This document shows, one piece after another, positions 41,069 to 51,924 of a stretch of DNA of 64,000 nt (positions are counted from its first letter, which is position 1; each line of letters opens with the position of its first letter). The notes below the pieces were generated by a model that was not told where the DNA came from, searched no databases, and was given only the letters and a program-made list of their open reading frames with translations. A program made the position numbers and the translations under genes. This DNA comes from Hippopus hippopus (taxonomy: Eukaryota; Mollusca; Bivalvia; Cardiida; Cardiidae). The stretch spans positions 47,531,619 through 47,595,618 of the forward strand of contig OX328102.1 in the NCBI GenBank assembly GCA_946811185.2. The letters are read 5' to 3'.

Positions 41069-41217
41069 GTTTACCTGATAAATGAATTATAGACTCATCC
41101 AAATTACAGGCATCTGCAAAGGACAAATCGTATGTGGCTTACACGTTGGGTTTTACCTTTAAAAGGGTAAGAAAACATTGTGGAAAAAGGAGAAAATGCT
41201 GGTTACCGGCAGATCTT
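41069..41217 (+). mobile_element. H1 MITE cut by a tandem-module element
   Basis: Left arm and hairpin 5' arm only (actgtttacctgataaatga, tagactcatccaaattacag, gtggaaaaaggagaaaatgc + tggttacc), ending where the element at 41232 begins. Confidence 0.75.
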
Positions 41218-41231
41218 GCATCTAATATTAT

Positions 41232-41945
41232 CTTTTTATCCCCCGCCGAATTTCGGAGGGGGGGATATAGTTTTTGCGTTATCTGTCCGTCCGTCCGTCC
41301 GTCCGTTCGTCCGTCGGGACAGATATCTTCTAAGATCCTTGACGAAAATTGAAGAAACTTCATACATGTGTTTCTTATGATATTCTGCCGATATACTTTT
41401 TTTTTTAATATGATGCCATGTTATGGAAAAAGGGAGCTTGATGTATGGACCAATATCTCTTTAACTATAACTTTGACAAAATTTTATGAAACATTTTAGC
41501 TTGTATTATTTATCATAAGCTACATACAATCATTATTTGTTTTTACTGAATGAAATGCCATGTCATGGAAAAAGGGGGCTTAATGTATAATTTGATCATG
41601 GACCAATAACCGTCTGTTCGTCCGTTTGTCCCTAAAGATGTCTTCTAAAATCCTTGACGAAAATGGATGAAACTTCATGCACGTGTTCCTTATGGTAGTC
41701 GGCCGATATAGTTTTTTTTTTATAATGCCGTGTCATAGAAAAAGGTGGTTTGATGTATATATCCATTATGTACCAATATATCTAACATCTGGACAAAAAT
41801 TTTTTAAGACTTCATATTTATATTGTTTATCATAGGCCACAGATAATCATTATTATTATTTTTTTTTTTTTTCAATTCATTTAATGAAATGCTGGGCCAT
41901 GGAAAAAGGGGGATTAATGTACAATTTCATAGTGGACAGATAGCA
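41232..41945 (+). repeat. interspersed element with tandem modules
   Basis: Starts atcccccgccgaatttcgga + gggggggat (hairpin), followed by CCGT/CCGTT repeats. Then modules: atccttgacgaaaatt at 41335 and atccttgacgaaaatg at 41648 are 313 bp apart, i.e. two units, with intermediate related units. Each contains catggaaaaaggg-type motif. Related to 486-1245. Confidence 0.75.
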
Positions 41946-42230
41946 AAAAAGCCACGTGTACATGCAAAACAATACTTTCTATATGTTTGTATTAAAAAAA
42001 AGGTCTTTTATGGTGGGGGATATCATTTGAACGAAATTGCTTGTTATTCTCAGCGTCGCAAGAGATGATTGAGAGAAAAGAACATCTGTCTTGTTCCCCA
42101 GAATGGTCCTTACAAGTAAATGACAATTTGACTTTACAAAGACGGACTCGGAAATAACTATTATTACACGAATTGATACCTTGATAAACAAATTCTCTCG
42201 CAGAATTTGATAATTCCTTGAACTTCTTAA
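41946..42230. other. no gene seen
   Basis: Part of a 124-codon minus-strand frame (41979-42353) that runs into the H1 remnant. No motif. Confidence 0.4.
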
Positions 42231-42372
42231 TATTTTACCAAAACGACAAAGTTCTAAACTACTTATTGCAAGCCGAAGCATTTGCAGAGGACAGATTAAA
42301 TATGGCTTATTAAAGTTTGTCGGTAGAAAAATATTTTTCCTCGGGTCGTTCAAACTAGAGATTGTTTGACAT
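42231..42372 (+). mobile_element. H1 MITE lacking the hairpin
   Basis: aatattttaccaaaacgaca, gaagcatttgcagaggacag + attaaatatggct, then directly cctcgggtcgttcaaactag and gattgtttgaca. Confidence 0.72.
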
Positions 42373-42700
42373 GGAAAAATAAAAAAGAATTAAATATTCA
42401 AGTACATGTATTAATCTTTTGCTGCACTAACTTTATCTATTAAAACCACTACACTGATACTGATGGGGGGGGGGCACAAAAGAAAAAAAACAGTTGGGGT
42501 AAGTGTTTTATGACTGGTAGGGGAAATATTATGCTGGGGAAAGAAGCAACTGCTGGTAACAAGCCTGTACCTCTTTTTCCATTAACGTTTTGGAAGCTGT
42601 CTATGACAGAAGAGTAAAAACGAAATAATTGTACGGAAAATGGATATAAAAGAATAATACATGAACATAAAGCAAACGCATGTATCTTTTTCCCAACGAC
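42373..42700. other. no gene; weak H1 echo
   Basis: A G run at 42465. ggggaaagaagcaactgctg with tttttccattaacgttttgg (42536-42591) is a decayed H1 hairpin. Nothing else. Confidence 0.4.
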
Positions 42701-42704
42701 CCAG

Positions 42705-43175
42705 GGCTGAAAAGGTCGCTATTGAAAACATTGTGGAAGAAGAAGGAAATGCTGGTATCCAATCCCGTCATTTGTGCCTTAACCACAAAATCCTAAGTTT
42801 TAACAACCTTTAGGAAAAAGTCTTTTGAAACCATTGTGGGTAAAGGAGAAAATGCTGGTAACCAGCATTTTCTCCTTTTTCCACAATATTTTCTACCCTT
42901 TGTGAGACAATTTTCTCCATTCCACCCACTTTAAAATTGTCGTCTGTTACTGCTTTCGATCTGGTAACCAGCATTTGTCTCCTTTTCCCGCAACGTTTTC
43001 TACCCTTTCAAAAACAAATACCGAAAAAGTCAAATTTAGCATGTCGTCTGCAAAAGCTTTCAAATTGGACTAGTCTAAAATTTTGTCGAGTGGCGAAGTC
43101 TTAAGCATCAGCGAACTTGCCGTCGACAAATGCTCACAATATGGACAAGTTAAAATTTGTCGCCTTGTAAAAGAG
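42705..43175 (-). mobile_element. H1 cluster with repeated right arms
   Basis: Fragment 42705-42775, then a copy from TTAA 42779 with hairpin gtgggtaaaggagaaaatgc / gcattttctcctttttccac (42836-42886) and right arm to 42959. A second right half follows from ctggtaaccagcatttgtct (42961) to 43103, then a third end (gccgtcgacaaatgctcaca .. gtcgccttgtaaaagagtc) to 43175. Confidence 0.78.
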
Positions 43176-43299
43176 TCAAATGATGCATCAATACATTCAC
43201 GTGCTATAGCTCTGTATCAATTTGTTCAACCACCAATCACCGAACTCGTTCTGCTTTAAAAATTCATGAAGCAAAATTAACCAGTGTAAGTGATTTTGT

Positions 43300-43568
43300 A
43301 TTGTGACGGAAGCGAGGTTAATTTCCGTTGCTGAGCGCGAGCGTAAATCTGATTGGCTCGGGGCGAATCGGGGCGAGGACGTTCGCGTTACCGAGCGGAA
43401 CGCGGCCACGCGATCGGTTCTGTTTCGGTAAAATCCGTAGCATGACTCTATAAGCACAAAATACCCGAGGAAGGGCCTATTAACGCCTTTTCAGTCGTTG
43501 GTGTCTCAGTTTTTATTTCTTTCCACTTTTATTCAGAAGCCAGATAGATAATACTTTTCTCCACCACG
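43300..43568 (+). promoter_or_regulatory. CpG-rich promoter-like region and first-exon candidate
   Basis: 43305-43440 is dense in CpG, about two dozen in 135 bp, inside otherwise AT-rich DNA. Visible motifs in order are an inverted CCAAT box (ctgattggctc, ~43351), two GGGGCG boxes (~43363 and ~43373), TATAAG (43449-43454) and an initiator-like ttcagtc (~43490). The following stretch ends at ccaccacg|gtaagt, with a consensus 5' splice site at 43569-43574. No initiation codon with a long frame lies in the candidate exon, so it would be a 5' UTR exon. The downstream exon was not found. It may instead be a CpG-rich repeat, as only one copy is seen. Confidence 0.45.
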
Positions 43569-43574
43569 GTAAGT

Positions 43575-44320
43575 TGCTTTTATGGTGCTATATAACGTAA
43601 CCGATATTTATAATTTGACACCTATATTGCTCTTTCATGCACAGATATTCATGAATTATTTTAAAATATTAGACATATTTGAAGGCGATTGAAAATTTAG
43701 AGAGTATTTCGACATTAAAGTTGAATGTGAAAACCTCGCACAAATTTATTTGGAAGAAAAATGAACACTATACTATGTATAAAACTAGAATATATTAAGT
43801 AAAGATGAATTTATTCACATTATGCAAAGCCACAGTGCAGACGGCTATTTTTAGATCAATGCGAAACTTAACTTTAAGTGGCACAAAAGAGAAAATACAT
43901 GTAATTGATATCCTGGAATTACATGGAATATTTTGAGGAAAGTAGCAGTGGAATGTCCTTGCAATTGCTCCTTTTCCACGATGTTCTTGATGCAGTCTCT
44001 AGTAGGGTCGCATCTTTTCTCTTTTACGGTAGCAGTTTAACCACAAATTTAGGGGAGCGTATCTCGAATTAAAATTTACTGTCAATTTATAGCTAAAGGG
44101 GAGAATTTCATGATTACTTACACATCCAAATTATTATGAAATGTTATTTACGACAATGAGAAATATAAGCCAAATTAACCTCATATAATACCTAGGACAA
44201 TTTTTAGACATTTTTAAGCACACTTTTTGAGGAATTTTATTTCATATATACCTACCAAATTTTAGCTATTTTAAATTTACAAGCAAAATTTTACAAGGAA
44301 GAGATTTTTATTTTACATAT
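43575..44320. other. no gene; H1 remnant at 43920-44045
   Basis: AT-rich. 43930-44040 keeps gaaagtagcagtgg..cctt, caattgctccttttccacga and tagtagggtcgcatc, an H1 relic of the subtype with an AGTAGCAGT arm. Confidence 0.4.
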
Positions 44321-44534
44321 AAGTCATGCTCTATGAAAATGGCGTTTAATGCGTCTGTGGAAAGTATGCGCAGTCCACGCAGGCTTACCAGGGTCAAAAC
44401 TTTCTGCTTTTGGTAAATTTTTTGTATGTCAAAAGACCAGTTTATCTTATGATTCGTTCGGTTGTTAGACAAAATGATAGTTTATGGATCCATAATTTTG
44501 TGATGAGTTGCTTTGTATAATGCAAATGGCTCAA
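44321..44534. mobile_element. H3 MITE, hairpin partly deleted
   Basis: aagtcatgctctatgaaaat, gtatgcgcagtccacgcagg + cttaccagggtc, cttatgattcgttcggttgt, end gcaaatggctca. Confidence 0.8.
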
Positions 44535-44539
44535 ATCTC

Positions 44540-44724
44540 TCAGTCGTTTCCATTTTCTGGACAGTGATATGGGGGTAAAATGATGGGACATTTTAAAGGG
44601 CAGAAAACGTTGTTGGAAAAAGGAGAAAATGCTGATAAGCATTTTCTCCTTTTTCCCACAATGTTTTCGAAAGGTTTCTTCCTGTGTTCTTCGACACGGA
44701 AGAATTGTTTGGTAGAGGGTTAAT
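44540..44724 (+). mobile_element. H1 MITE, left arm short
   Basis: ttttaaagggcagaaaacgt, hairpin gttggaaaaaggagaaaatg + ctgataagcattttctcctt + tttcccac, end gaattgtttggtagagggtt + aa (TTAA 44720-44723). Confidence 0.82.
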
Positions 44725-44762
44725 TGAAGACGGAGATTTCTCAACGGTTAAATTTCCGCCGC

Positions 44763-45079
44763 TGAGCCCTGGTAGTGCAGTCGACACCGATAGTGTACAG
44801 GACTTGAGATCAGGAGGGGGCGCTGGTTCGAATCCCCAGCTCGGCGAATTTCCTTCCGAGAATTGATGATAGTAGTTGCGATAGGTTTCATTTCTCTCTC
44901 ATCGCTGATCGTTGTTTCGACGATGGTTATTTGAGACTGCTGCCAGTGGCTTAGGAAGAATATTGTGCGAAGTACTAGGGGAAAAAAATCCAGGAAAGCA
45001 TATATATGTGCTCTGCTCGCCGGGATATAGCTGAAACAGTGTTAAAAACGGCGTTAACCACCATACAATCAATCAATCA
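44763..45079 (+). mobile_element. SINE-B, full length with target-site duplication
   Basis: Head gagccctggtagtgcagtcg, B box gctggttcgaatccccagct, body, 3' end aacggcgttaaccaccatac and ATCA tail. Flanks aaatttccgccgc (44750-44762) and aaaattccaccac (45079-45091) match at 10 of 13 positions. Confidence 0.88.
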
Positions 45080-45199
45080 AAATTCCACCACCAATAAACA
45101 GATTATTTGGTCATACAATGACAGGGGGACAGAATAGATCTAGACTCCATATTCTGCACGTAATCGCTTCTTGTGTTCCCCAACATCAGTGAATTGGTT

Positions 45200-45262
45200 A
45201 TGGAAGGTTTGGATCAAGATGAGACTGTGCTAAACGTTAAGTCTTATCTTGGATCTCTGGTG
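45200..45262. repeat. H2 hairpin remnant
   Basis: aggtttggatcaagatgaga + ctgtgctaaacgttaagtct + tatcttggatctctggtgtc. Confidence 0.55.
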
Positions 45263-45314
45263 TCCTATAAATTTTTCTAGCGGGGGAATTATCACCAAAA
45301 CGGCCTTGAAATGA

Positions 45315-45576
45315 CCGAGCCATGCTCTGTGAAAAGGAGGTTTAATGCATATGCAAAAGGTATCGACCCATGTCAGCCTGCGCAGTCCACGCAGGCTGAC
45401 ATGGGTCAAAACCTTTTTGCTATTGGTCAATATTCTACAGCTCAAAGGACTAGTTTACCTCATGATTCAGACGGTCATTACACAAATGAATTTAATTGAT
45501 CAAGAACTGTGTGATGACTTGCTTGCTATCATTCATCACCGAGATGCATGAAACCCGTTTTGCCAGGGCATGGCAC
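45315..45576. mobile_element. H3 MITE with perfect hairpin
   Basis: ccgagccatgctctgtgaaa; hairpin gacccatgtcagcctgcgca + gtccacgcaggctgacatgg + gtc (45365-45407); end ttgccagggcatggcac. Confidence 0.88.
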
Positions 45577-45734
45577 ATATGTAGTTGAAATAGTCGGTTC
45601 TTTCCTACAGATTTGAAATATCAATCACATTTTGACATCTATTTCACAGCCAACTGAATAAATTCGACTTTTTCGACACATCTACGTAAAATATTATTTC
45701 ACCTGCAGTTGAAGATGATTTTCGTTAGAGTTCA

Positions 45735-46002
45735 ATATGGCCTGCAACACGAAAAAAGGGACATTCGGACATTTGCGTAAAGTGTCGTATCGGATCAGCC
45801 TGCGCACTCCGCGCACGCTAATCCGAAACGACACTTTCCGTTTTTATGTAATTTTCTGTTTTGCGCAAGTCTATTGTAACAAAAAATTTAATGTAGTCGT
45901 AAAGTGCCGTCTCGGATTAGCCTGCGCGGACTGCGCAGGCTGATCTGACACGACACTTTACGGAAATGTCCGAATGCCCCTTTTCGCGTGCTGCAAGCCA
46001 TA
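45735..46002. mobile_element. H4 double-hairpin MITE, second copy
   Basis: Ends atatggcctgcaacacgaaa / cgtgctgcaagccatat. Hairpin 1 gtatcggatcagcctgcgca + ctccgcgcacgctaatccga; hairpin 2 ctcggattagcctgcgcgga + ctgcgcaggctgatctgaca. The spacer has gttttgcgcaagtctattgt, matching 35190-35210 in inverted sense. Confidence 0.88.
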
Positions 46003-46012
46003 TCATGTCGGG

Positions 46013-46070
46013 TGACGGTGTTGATAAAAGATCAGATTGCACGTTCCGATCCTGACTTTAAGCTACAGCC
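46013..46070. repeat. H2 hairpin remnant
   Basis: ttgataaaagatcagattgc + acgttccgatcctgacttta: the 5' arm and a truncated 3' arm. Confidence 0.5.
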
Positions 46071-46106
46071 TGTCCCGAAACCTATTTCAGTTACCATTGA
46101 CAATAA

Positions 46107-46527
46107 AGGCTCAATAGTGGCCAACAGTAAACTATGGGGTGGTAAAATGCGATTAAAGTTAAATCGTACCATTTAAAAGAATGGAAATTATTGTAAAGAT
46201 GACAATCTGTTATTGTATGGTAATTGTTCTTGTACGATGGGTCCAAAAATCAGTCAATGGCAGTGTTAGTTCTGTCGTTCTAAGTGTTAGTCAATGGCAG
46301 GAAAATGGATTCTATAAATCATGTCAAAAGTTGCCAGGTCGCTCTATCTTTTGTTTACTACTTACCTGATTTTAAAATTCCTTTTCTTGCCTGCTAACAC
46401 TTGAACCGATCGTAAAATAACAGATTGTTATTTTTAACAATAATTTCCATACTTTTAAATGGCATTATTTAAATCTAAATGTATTTTAACATCCGCATTA
46501 TATTTTCAACAACTATTTGGCCATTAA
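46107..46527. mobile_element. M11 palindromic element
   Basis: Left arm ggccaacagtaaactatg, ccatttaaaagaatggaaat + tattgtaaagatgacaatct. Right arm cagattgttatttttaacaa + taatttccatacttttaaat + ggcattatttaaatc + tttggccatt. The middle has agtcaatggcag repeated. Confidence 0.82.
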
Positions 46528-46651
46528 TATGTGCGCTGGTGACAGAGACAGACAAACAGTATACATACAGGCATACAGCTTTGAGGATTAAAAATACTAA
46601 AGCATTTTGCAAGCCTTGAACCAACATTCCAGACCTGTCGTTAACTGATAA

Positions 46652-46875
46652 TTAACTCTTTACCAAACAACAATATTTTGGACTAGTCCAAACTGAAAGC
46701 ATTTTCAGACGACAAGTTGGACTGAAATTATGGTATTTGTCTTTGGAAGGGTAAAAAACATTGTGGGAAAAGGAGAAAATGCTGGTTACCAGCATTTTCT
46801 CCTTTTCCAACAATGTTTTTCAAAAGGCTTTTTCTTCAGGGTCTTTTAAACTAGGGACTGTGTGTTAAAGGATTT
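46652..46875 (+). mobile_element. H1 MITE, near consensus
   Basis: TTAA 46652-46655, ctctttaccaaacaacaata, hairpin gtgggaaaaggagaaaatgc / gcattttctccttttccaac, end gggactgtgtgttaaagga. Confidence 0.88.
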
Positions 46876-46987
46876 ACTGAAAAATTAATGAAATAATTAA
46901 AAGCTCTGTTCCAGGTTGATACACTCTCTACAAATGTTGTCTTGACCGATATGCCTGAATCAGGGGCCCTCTACGACTCCATTGTTA

Positions 46988-47366
46988 AAGCCCCAGTATT
47001 GGCCAAAAGTGAACAAAGTGTGTGTGTTAGAATGCATTTGAATTTAAATCATTGTATTTAAAAGAATGGAAATTATTGTGAAGTTGACAATCTGTTATTA
47101 TAAATTCGGCCCAAGAGTAAGTCGCTGGTAGAAAAATAAATTTTAAAACTAGATACATAAAAAGTAAACAAAAGATAGAGCGACCTGGCAACTTGTGATC
47201 TACATTTGAAATTCATTTTTCTGCCTGTGGCTAACACTTGGACTGATCGCACAATAACAGATTGTCATCTTTACAATAATTTCCATACTTTCAACTGGTA
47301 TAATTTGGATTTAAATGCATTTTAACACCCTCTTTGTTTACTTTTGGCCGCTATTTGGGTTTTTAG
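46988..47366. mobile_element. M11 palindromic element, cleanest copy
   Basis: Ends ccccagtattggccaaaagt / cttttggccgctatttggg. Inner parts gttagaatgcatttgaattt and ggatttaaatgcattttaac, plus ggaaattattgtgaagttga and catctttacaataatttcc, are inverted. The centre has gtcgctggtagaaaaataaa. Confidence 0.85.
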
Positions 47367-47389
47367 ACATAAAACCTCTTAATCGGGAA

Positions 47390-47475
47390 TTCTCTGGTTC
47401 GACTCCTGCTGATAGCACTGTTATTTCACAGAGTATCCTTCGACAAGGCACGGCGGAAACCAGTCTAGCTCGAAA
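47390..47475 (+). mobile_element. SINE fragment
   Basis: B-box-like ttctctggttcgactcctgc followed by cgacaaggcacggcggaaac, a short SINE-like body. Confidence 0.4.
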
Positions 47476-48088
47476 AAGGTTGCCAACCCTTTGAGAAGAG
47501 CGAAAAACCGTATTTTAAGATACATCCATTATAAGTTACAGTCTTTATCCAACAATTCATGCAATTTTATTCTGAGTTCTGGCTGCCACGAGGAACCAGA
47601 AAATTGGTTTTAAGGTCGAATACAGCAAATCTTTTCGAGTTTTTATACGAATGAGTTTAACAGATTTCATTCCTCTCTGTAATTTGGTTTTGTTCGCGTG
47701 TATGTGTGTGTGTTAGTGTGGGAAAGAGGGGATGTCGGGCAGCCAGTGTCGTGGCAAGAATATCGTGCATAGTCCTGACAGAGAAAAGAAAGGAACAAAT
47801 TGAACTGTGAAGCTGCTGATAATATTAAGTTCATAGTATTTCCAACTTTCTTTTACTTGAAGCTAAGTCTGTTAGGTGCGATTTCAACAGCTTTGGCGGG
47901 CCGAACAGCTAAACAAAAAGTCTTTGAATTTGGATCTGTACCTCGGCAATCATTTTATCTCATCAAAACTGTCTTAAAAACGCATTATCCGGGACCTTTT
48001 CACTCGACTGCGATCACGTGTCCATTTTTATTTATGACCTTACATGTAACGCTTATAAATACTGCTAAGCGCTACTCAGTGGGCTTAG
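47476..48088. other. no gene called
   Basis: A 99-codon plus-strand frame (47800-48099) has no recognised domain and runs into the H2 hairpin, so I do not call it. Confidence 0.4.
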
Positions 48089-48152
48089 GCAAAGAGTGAA
48101 GATTAAGATCAGACGGAACGGAACGTGCAGTCTGATCTTGAATCACTACCAA
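48089..48152. repeat. H2 hairpin copy, mixed core
   Basis: gagtgaagattaagatcaga + cggaacggaacgtgcagtct + gatcttgaatcac. The 5' arm has lost tgcac. Confidence 0.65.
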
Positions 48153-48498
48153 GCGATATGACGAGGTTTTTCTCAGCGAAATCGACAACTTTGGGAACGC
48201 AATATTTTGGCTTGAAACATAGGATTTAAGTTTTTTTTTTCATTATATTTATCATGCACTTAAAGGATTATTGAACGATCCAGCGTTTTTATCTGTTTTA
48301 TTACAATTTATATTAGGATAAATTGGTCCATCTAAAATGTTTGAAAAACTTCCTTCAATCAGCTGTTGTCGAAAAATAAATACATGTAGTCAATCACCCC
48401 TTTCACCTCTACATAAATAAATTGTCTGTTTAAAGACCTTTAAAATCTTTAATTACAGATATAGTGAATTTCAAGGTCGAAATTTACATGTCAAGAAT

Positions 48499-48566
48499 CG
48501 GAAGATGTAGATCAAAGATCAGACTGCACATTCTGTGCAGTCTGATCTTTAGTCTACATCGTCCGC
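48499..48566. repeat. H2 hairpin copy
   Basis: cggaagatgtagatcaaaga + tcagactgcacattctgtgc + agtctgatctttagtctaca + tcgtccg. The inner arms aaagatcag / ctgatcttt are matched against the usual caagatcag / ctgatcttg. Confidence 0.85.
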
Positions 48567-48800
48567 AAAAGCTTCTTTTATCAACCATGCAGGTGAAAGG
48601 ATCAAACTTTTTTTCCCCACATTTCAGCAACAATAACCATTATAAATAAATCATATCAATAAACCACATTCGACCATAAAATTCTGGCATCCCGACTACG
48701 GTTAACAAATTTGCTCATTCGAAATTAATCGGAAAATAAATAACAATTATCATGAATTAATCACACATTCATCTTACTCTATATGTGACTGTCCTCATAT
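48567..48800. other. no gene seen
   Basis: AT-rich spacer. Confidence 0.4.
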
Positions 48801-48806
48801 AAAGTG

Positions 48807-48818
48807 TGGGGGGGGGGG

Positions 48819-48862
<44 letters not shown>
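48807..48862. repeat. poly-G followed by (ATT)n
   Basis: Thirteen G, then about fourteen perfect ATT units. Confidence 0.95.
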
Positions 48863-50132
48863 GATTTGGAATTAAAACGGACGATAGAACGAACGTATTA
48901 CTCATTAATCGAGGAACATATTACTCGTGCTTAATGACAACACTCATATTAGTTCATAGCAATACATATACATGAAAAAAATACTTAATCGAAGTTATTG
49001 TGCTCTATAGTTTATAAAGAAAACAAACAGAATATTTATTCCTCGAACATTGCAGTTCATCGTTACTATACAAAACACAACATAGCATACATGCAACAAT
49101 GACATAACAAAATAGAGAAATACTATTCTGTGAATATAATTTGTTTCATTTTAAATGCTAGGATTTTGTTTAATTTTATTTAATTTAATTTGATTTGCGG
49201 AAGTAACGAAGGTTAGTTGCTTTATAAATCTCCGGAGAACAAGTCGAAGATACTCATCCAGCATTTAGCCGCGTTGAGAACAGAGTAAACTTTTGTTCGC
49301 GCGGCATTTAACTATTTCAAATAGGCATTATAAAACACTGATCAAACACCGAAAAAAATAAAAGGGGAAAAGACATGTATGATATGGATGACCTACTCAT
49401 GTCAAATCTTAAAAGTTAAATTTTGCAATCGAAGAATCCGGAGCACGATCAGAATAAGCTATTATTTAGTGTTATTTCTTGGCGAAAGATTTCGTGCGGA
49501 TTTTGATTCGTAGGATATGCCGTCTAAAACTGATTTAGTCATAAACGAAAATTTATAGATTAATAATAATGGATAACTAATGGCTATGGATGATTTCACT
49601 CACATAGAAATTACTGGCAATCAGGTTTTATTCTTGCTACTTTTTTCACTGAGTTTTTTAAGACTCCTTTACCAGCCGTTTCCATTTTATTATGGTTTCG
49701 GTTTAGAAATTTATTTGTAAATAAGTACACGTAGCATGTAGAAAAGTCATGGGTCTTTGTGGAGAGGGAATAAATTTCAGAAACTTGGCAGCGTTGAGCA
49801 AGATAGTTTTGTTGTTTGAACTCTAAACCAGAAAAGAGCACGATTCCAAAAAGAAAATTTCCTCACAGAATTTTAACGTATAAAGGACATTTCATTACAA
49901 AATGTAATTCAGCCTTTTTTCCAGAATGACACAAGTGGCCATGTTTCTGTAGTTCATTATTTTTCAACAAACCACTTTGAACTGAAATACTTCTTCAAAA
50001 TATTTACAAAAAAAAAACAAATAGAGAGAAACGAGAAACGTCATGCTTTTTCCTCCCTTCATTTATAGTTTCAAGTGCTCGAAATTCTTCCTGTTTGCAT
50101 GTTATTTATTTTTTTAATTCCTCGTTTTAAAT
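48863..50132. other. longest stretch without a recognised repeat or gene
   Basis: About 1.27 kb of AT-rich sequence. A 76-codon minus-strand frame (49611-49841) has no motif. No member of the families above is visible, so this may be unique host sequence (intron or intergenic). Confidence 0.45.
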
Positions 50133-50305
50133 CTTTACAAGTGCATGTTTTACGAGATTGAAGAACAGAGTTTTTGAAAACAATGTGAGAAAAGGAGAAA
50201 ATACTGATAACTAGCATTTTATTCTTTTCTCACGATGTTTTCTTAATCATCATTTGCGTCACATTAAATTCATCATCCAAAAACCCTTTCATTATTGACA
50301 AGTTA
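50133..50305 (-). mobile_element. H1 MITE, diverged
   Basis: tctttacaagtgcatgtttt, hairpin gtgagaaaaggagaaaatac + tgataactagcattttattc + ttttctcac, right arm catttgcgtcacattaaatt. Confidence 0.72.
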
Positions 50306-50938
50306 TAAACTCACGTTACAAAACAAAAAAAGATTAATAATTAAAACGTGAATGAATAATTATGGATTAAAACTGTCCTATATTTCGGTTAGATATTTTG
50401 GACATATTTCTTTTTCCGAATTGACTTTTTTTAATTTTGTTATTATTAATATTATAATTTATTTTATGCTTAAATCCCTGGCGCTAGAGGCGTTACAGTC
50501 ACTAAGAATAAATAAGCTGAACAAATTTTACGGATGACAGAACGAAACAATTCACGATAATGAATAATTTTGACTCCATCAAAGAAACAAGTTTTTTTGA
50601 CTTAAGATGGGAATAATTTGTTTATGATAGTTTTTGGATAAAATAACCGTCGTAAAAGAATGAAAACTACACTAATTAACCTATTATTTTCTCTGATTCA
50701 TACAGGCAACCTCTGCCCTTTTTTCATACTGTTTTATTCACGAATAGTTTCACACTAATTTTACTGATATTAGACTTAAATAGATTTTAAATATTTGCTA
50801 ATACGGCCATAATCGCTTGAATTGGAGACTTGTTGAAATAGTTATGAATATTACTCACGTTAGTCATCGTAGAAATATTTGATTCAATCATTTGAAGTAC
50901 TCATTTCACATTGATTACTGAGAATTTGTTTACACTTT
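50306..50938. other. no gene seen
   Basis: Very AT-rich. The 61-codon frame at 50352 has no motif. Confidence 0.4.
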
Positions 50939-50939
50939 G

Positions 50940-51090
50940 ATTAGTGAAACCGATAAAAATCATTTTTTAAATTCCTAAACTAGCAATTTGATTGGCTGAG
51001 ACAGAAAGTCTCAGTCAATGAAATTGCTACTTTAGGAATTTAGAATAAGAATTGAATTAAGAAAGGTGGTTGAAAACGGTCCCAGATTTC
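50940..51090. mobile_element. H5-related palindrome, distinct apex
   Basis: ttcctaaactagcaatttga + ttggctgagacagaaagtct + cagtcaatgaaattgctact + ttaggaattt. The flanks (gaaaggtggttgaaaacggt) look like H5 but the inner stem is TAGCAATTTGATTGGCTGAGAC-like. Confidence 0.65.
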
Positions 51091-51149
51091 CCCAACCCTT
51101 CTCCAAAGTTCAAAGCTTTTGATCCATACAAAATTATCTAAAAACATAG

Positions 51150-51232
51150 CGGGCGATGTAGATCCAAGATCTCGCTGTACAATACTGTGTTCTATGCAGT
51201 CTGATCATGAAACGCACTGTCTGAAAATGCAA
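51150..51232. repeat. H2 hairpin, diverged
   Basis: gggcgatgtagatccaagat + ctcgctgtacaatactgtgt + tctatgcagtctgatcatga. Confidence 0.6.
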
Positions 51233-51419
51233 GTACTATTGTCGCCGAAAGAATTAAAATTCAGACGATGAAAAGTATCATTAGTGGTTTAAACTGCGAG
51301 ACTGAGCAGATATTTATGATCTAATCAAAATTATAAAATGATTCCTCACTGAATCAAGTAAAACGATAGTTTTGCAAACCATAAGTAAAGAAAAAGACAA
51401 TTTTTTTTAAGTGTTTTTT

Positions 51420-51785
51420 CGTAGTATTTCCTATCTGGGCTACGTAGCATGTTCATGTATTTATAGATATCGCTCCAGAATTTCGCAAAGGTTTGTGGGA
51501 ATGTCACGTGATCAGTAACACGCGTCGATTGTGTGGGGGTGAATTTAAATCAGTACGGCGACGTCATAATTTGACGTCATGAATAAAAGTAGACGAATAT
51601 ACCGATTGCAAAGCGACGGAAGCGATTGCAAAGCGATTCATTATTTGAACTCTAAATTTGCACCTTTTCGTAATTAATTAACCAGTCAGTTCCTAAGAAT
51701 ACCTCCGGGCGAAATGGCACACTATTTTGAGGAATCTTTCAGCGTATAACAAAAAGTTTGCAGTATAGAAATTAAAATTGGCCCT
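51420..51785. other. single-copy-looking block with CRE and E-box motifs
   Basis: More complex than its surroundings. E box cacgtg (51505-51510), acgcgtcg, then cgacgtcataatttgacgtc + atgaataaaag containing a palindromic CRE tgacgtca (51572-51579), and a direct repeat of cgattgcaaagcga at about 51603 and 51623. It could be a regulatory region or part of an unrecognised element. Confidence 0.3.
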
Positions 51786-51924
51786 TTAATTAATATAGAC
51801 AAGTAAATGACAAAGTAGAACAACTGCGATCGTCATCATTTCAGTAAAATTGTGTTACTACTGATTTTTGAAGACTTTGTCTTTGAATTAATTTACCCAT
51901 ACGATCACTTTGTCGCAATACCTA

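Noticed and set aside
41979..42353. 124-codon minus-strand frame as a gene
   Set aside because: Runs into an H1 remnant and has no recognised motif.
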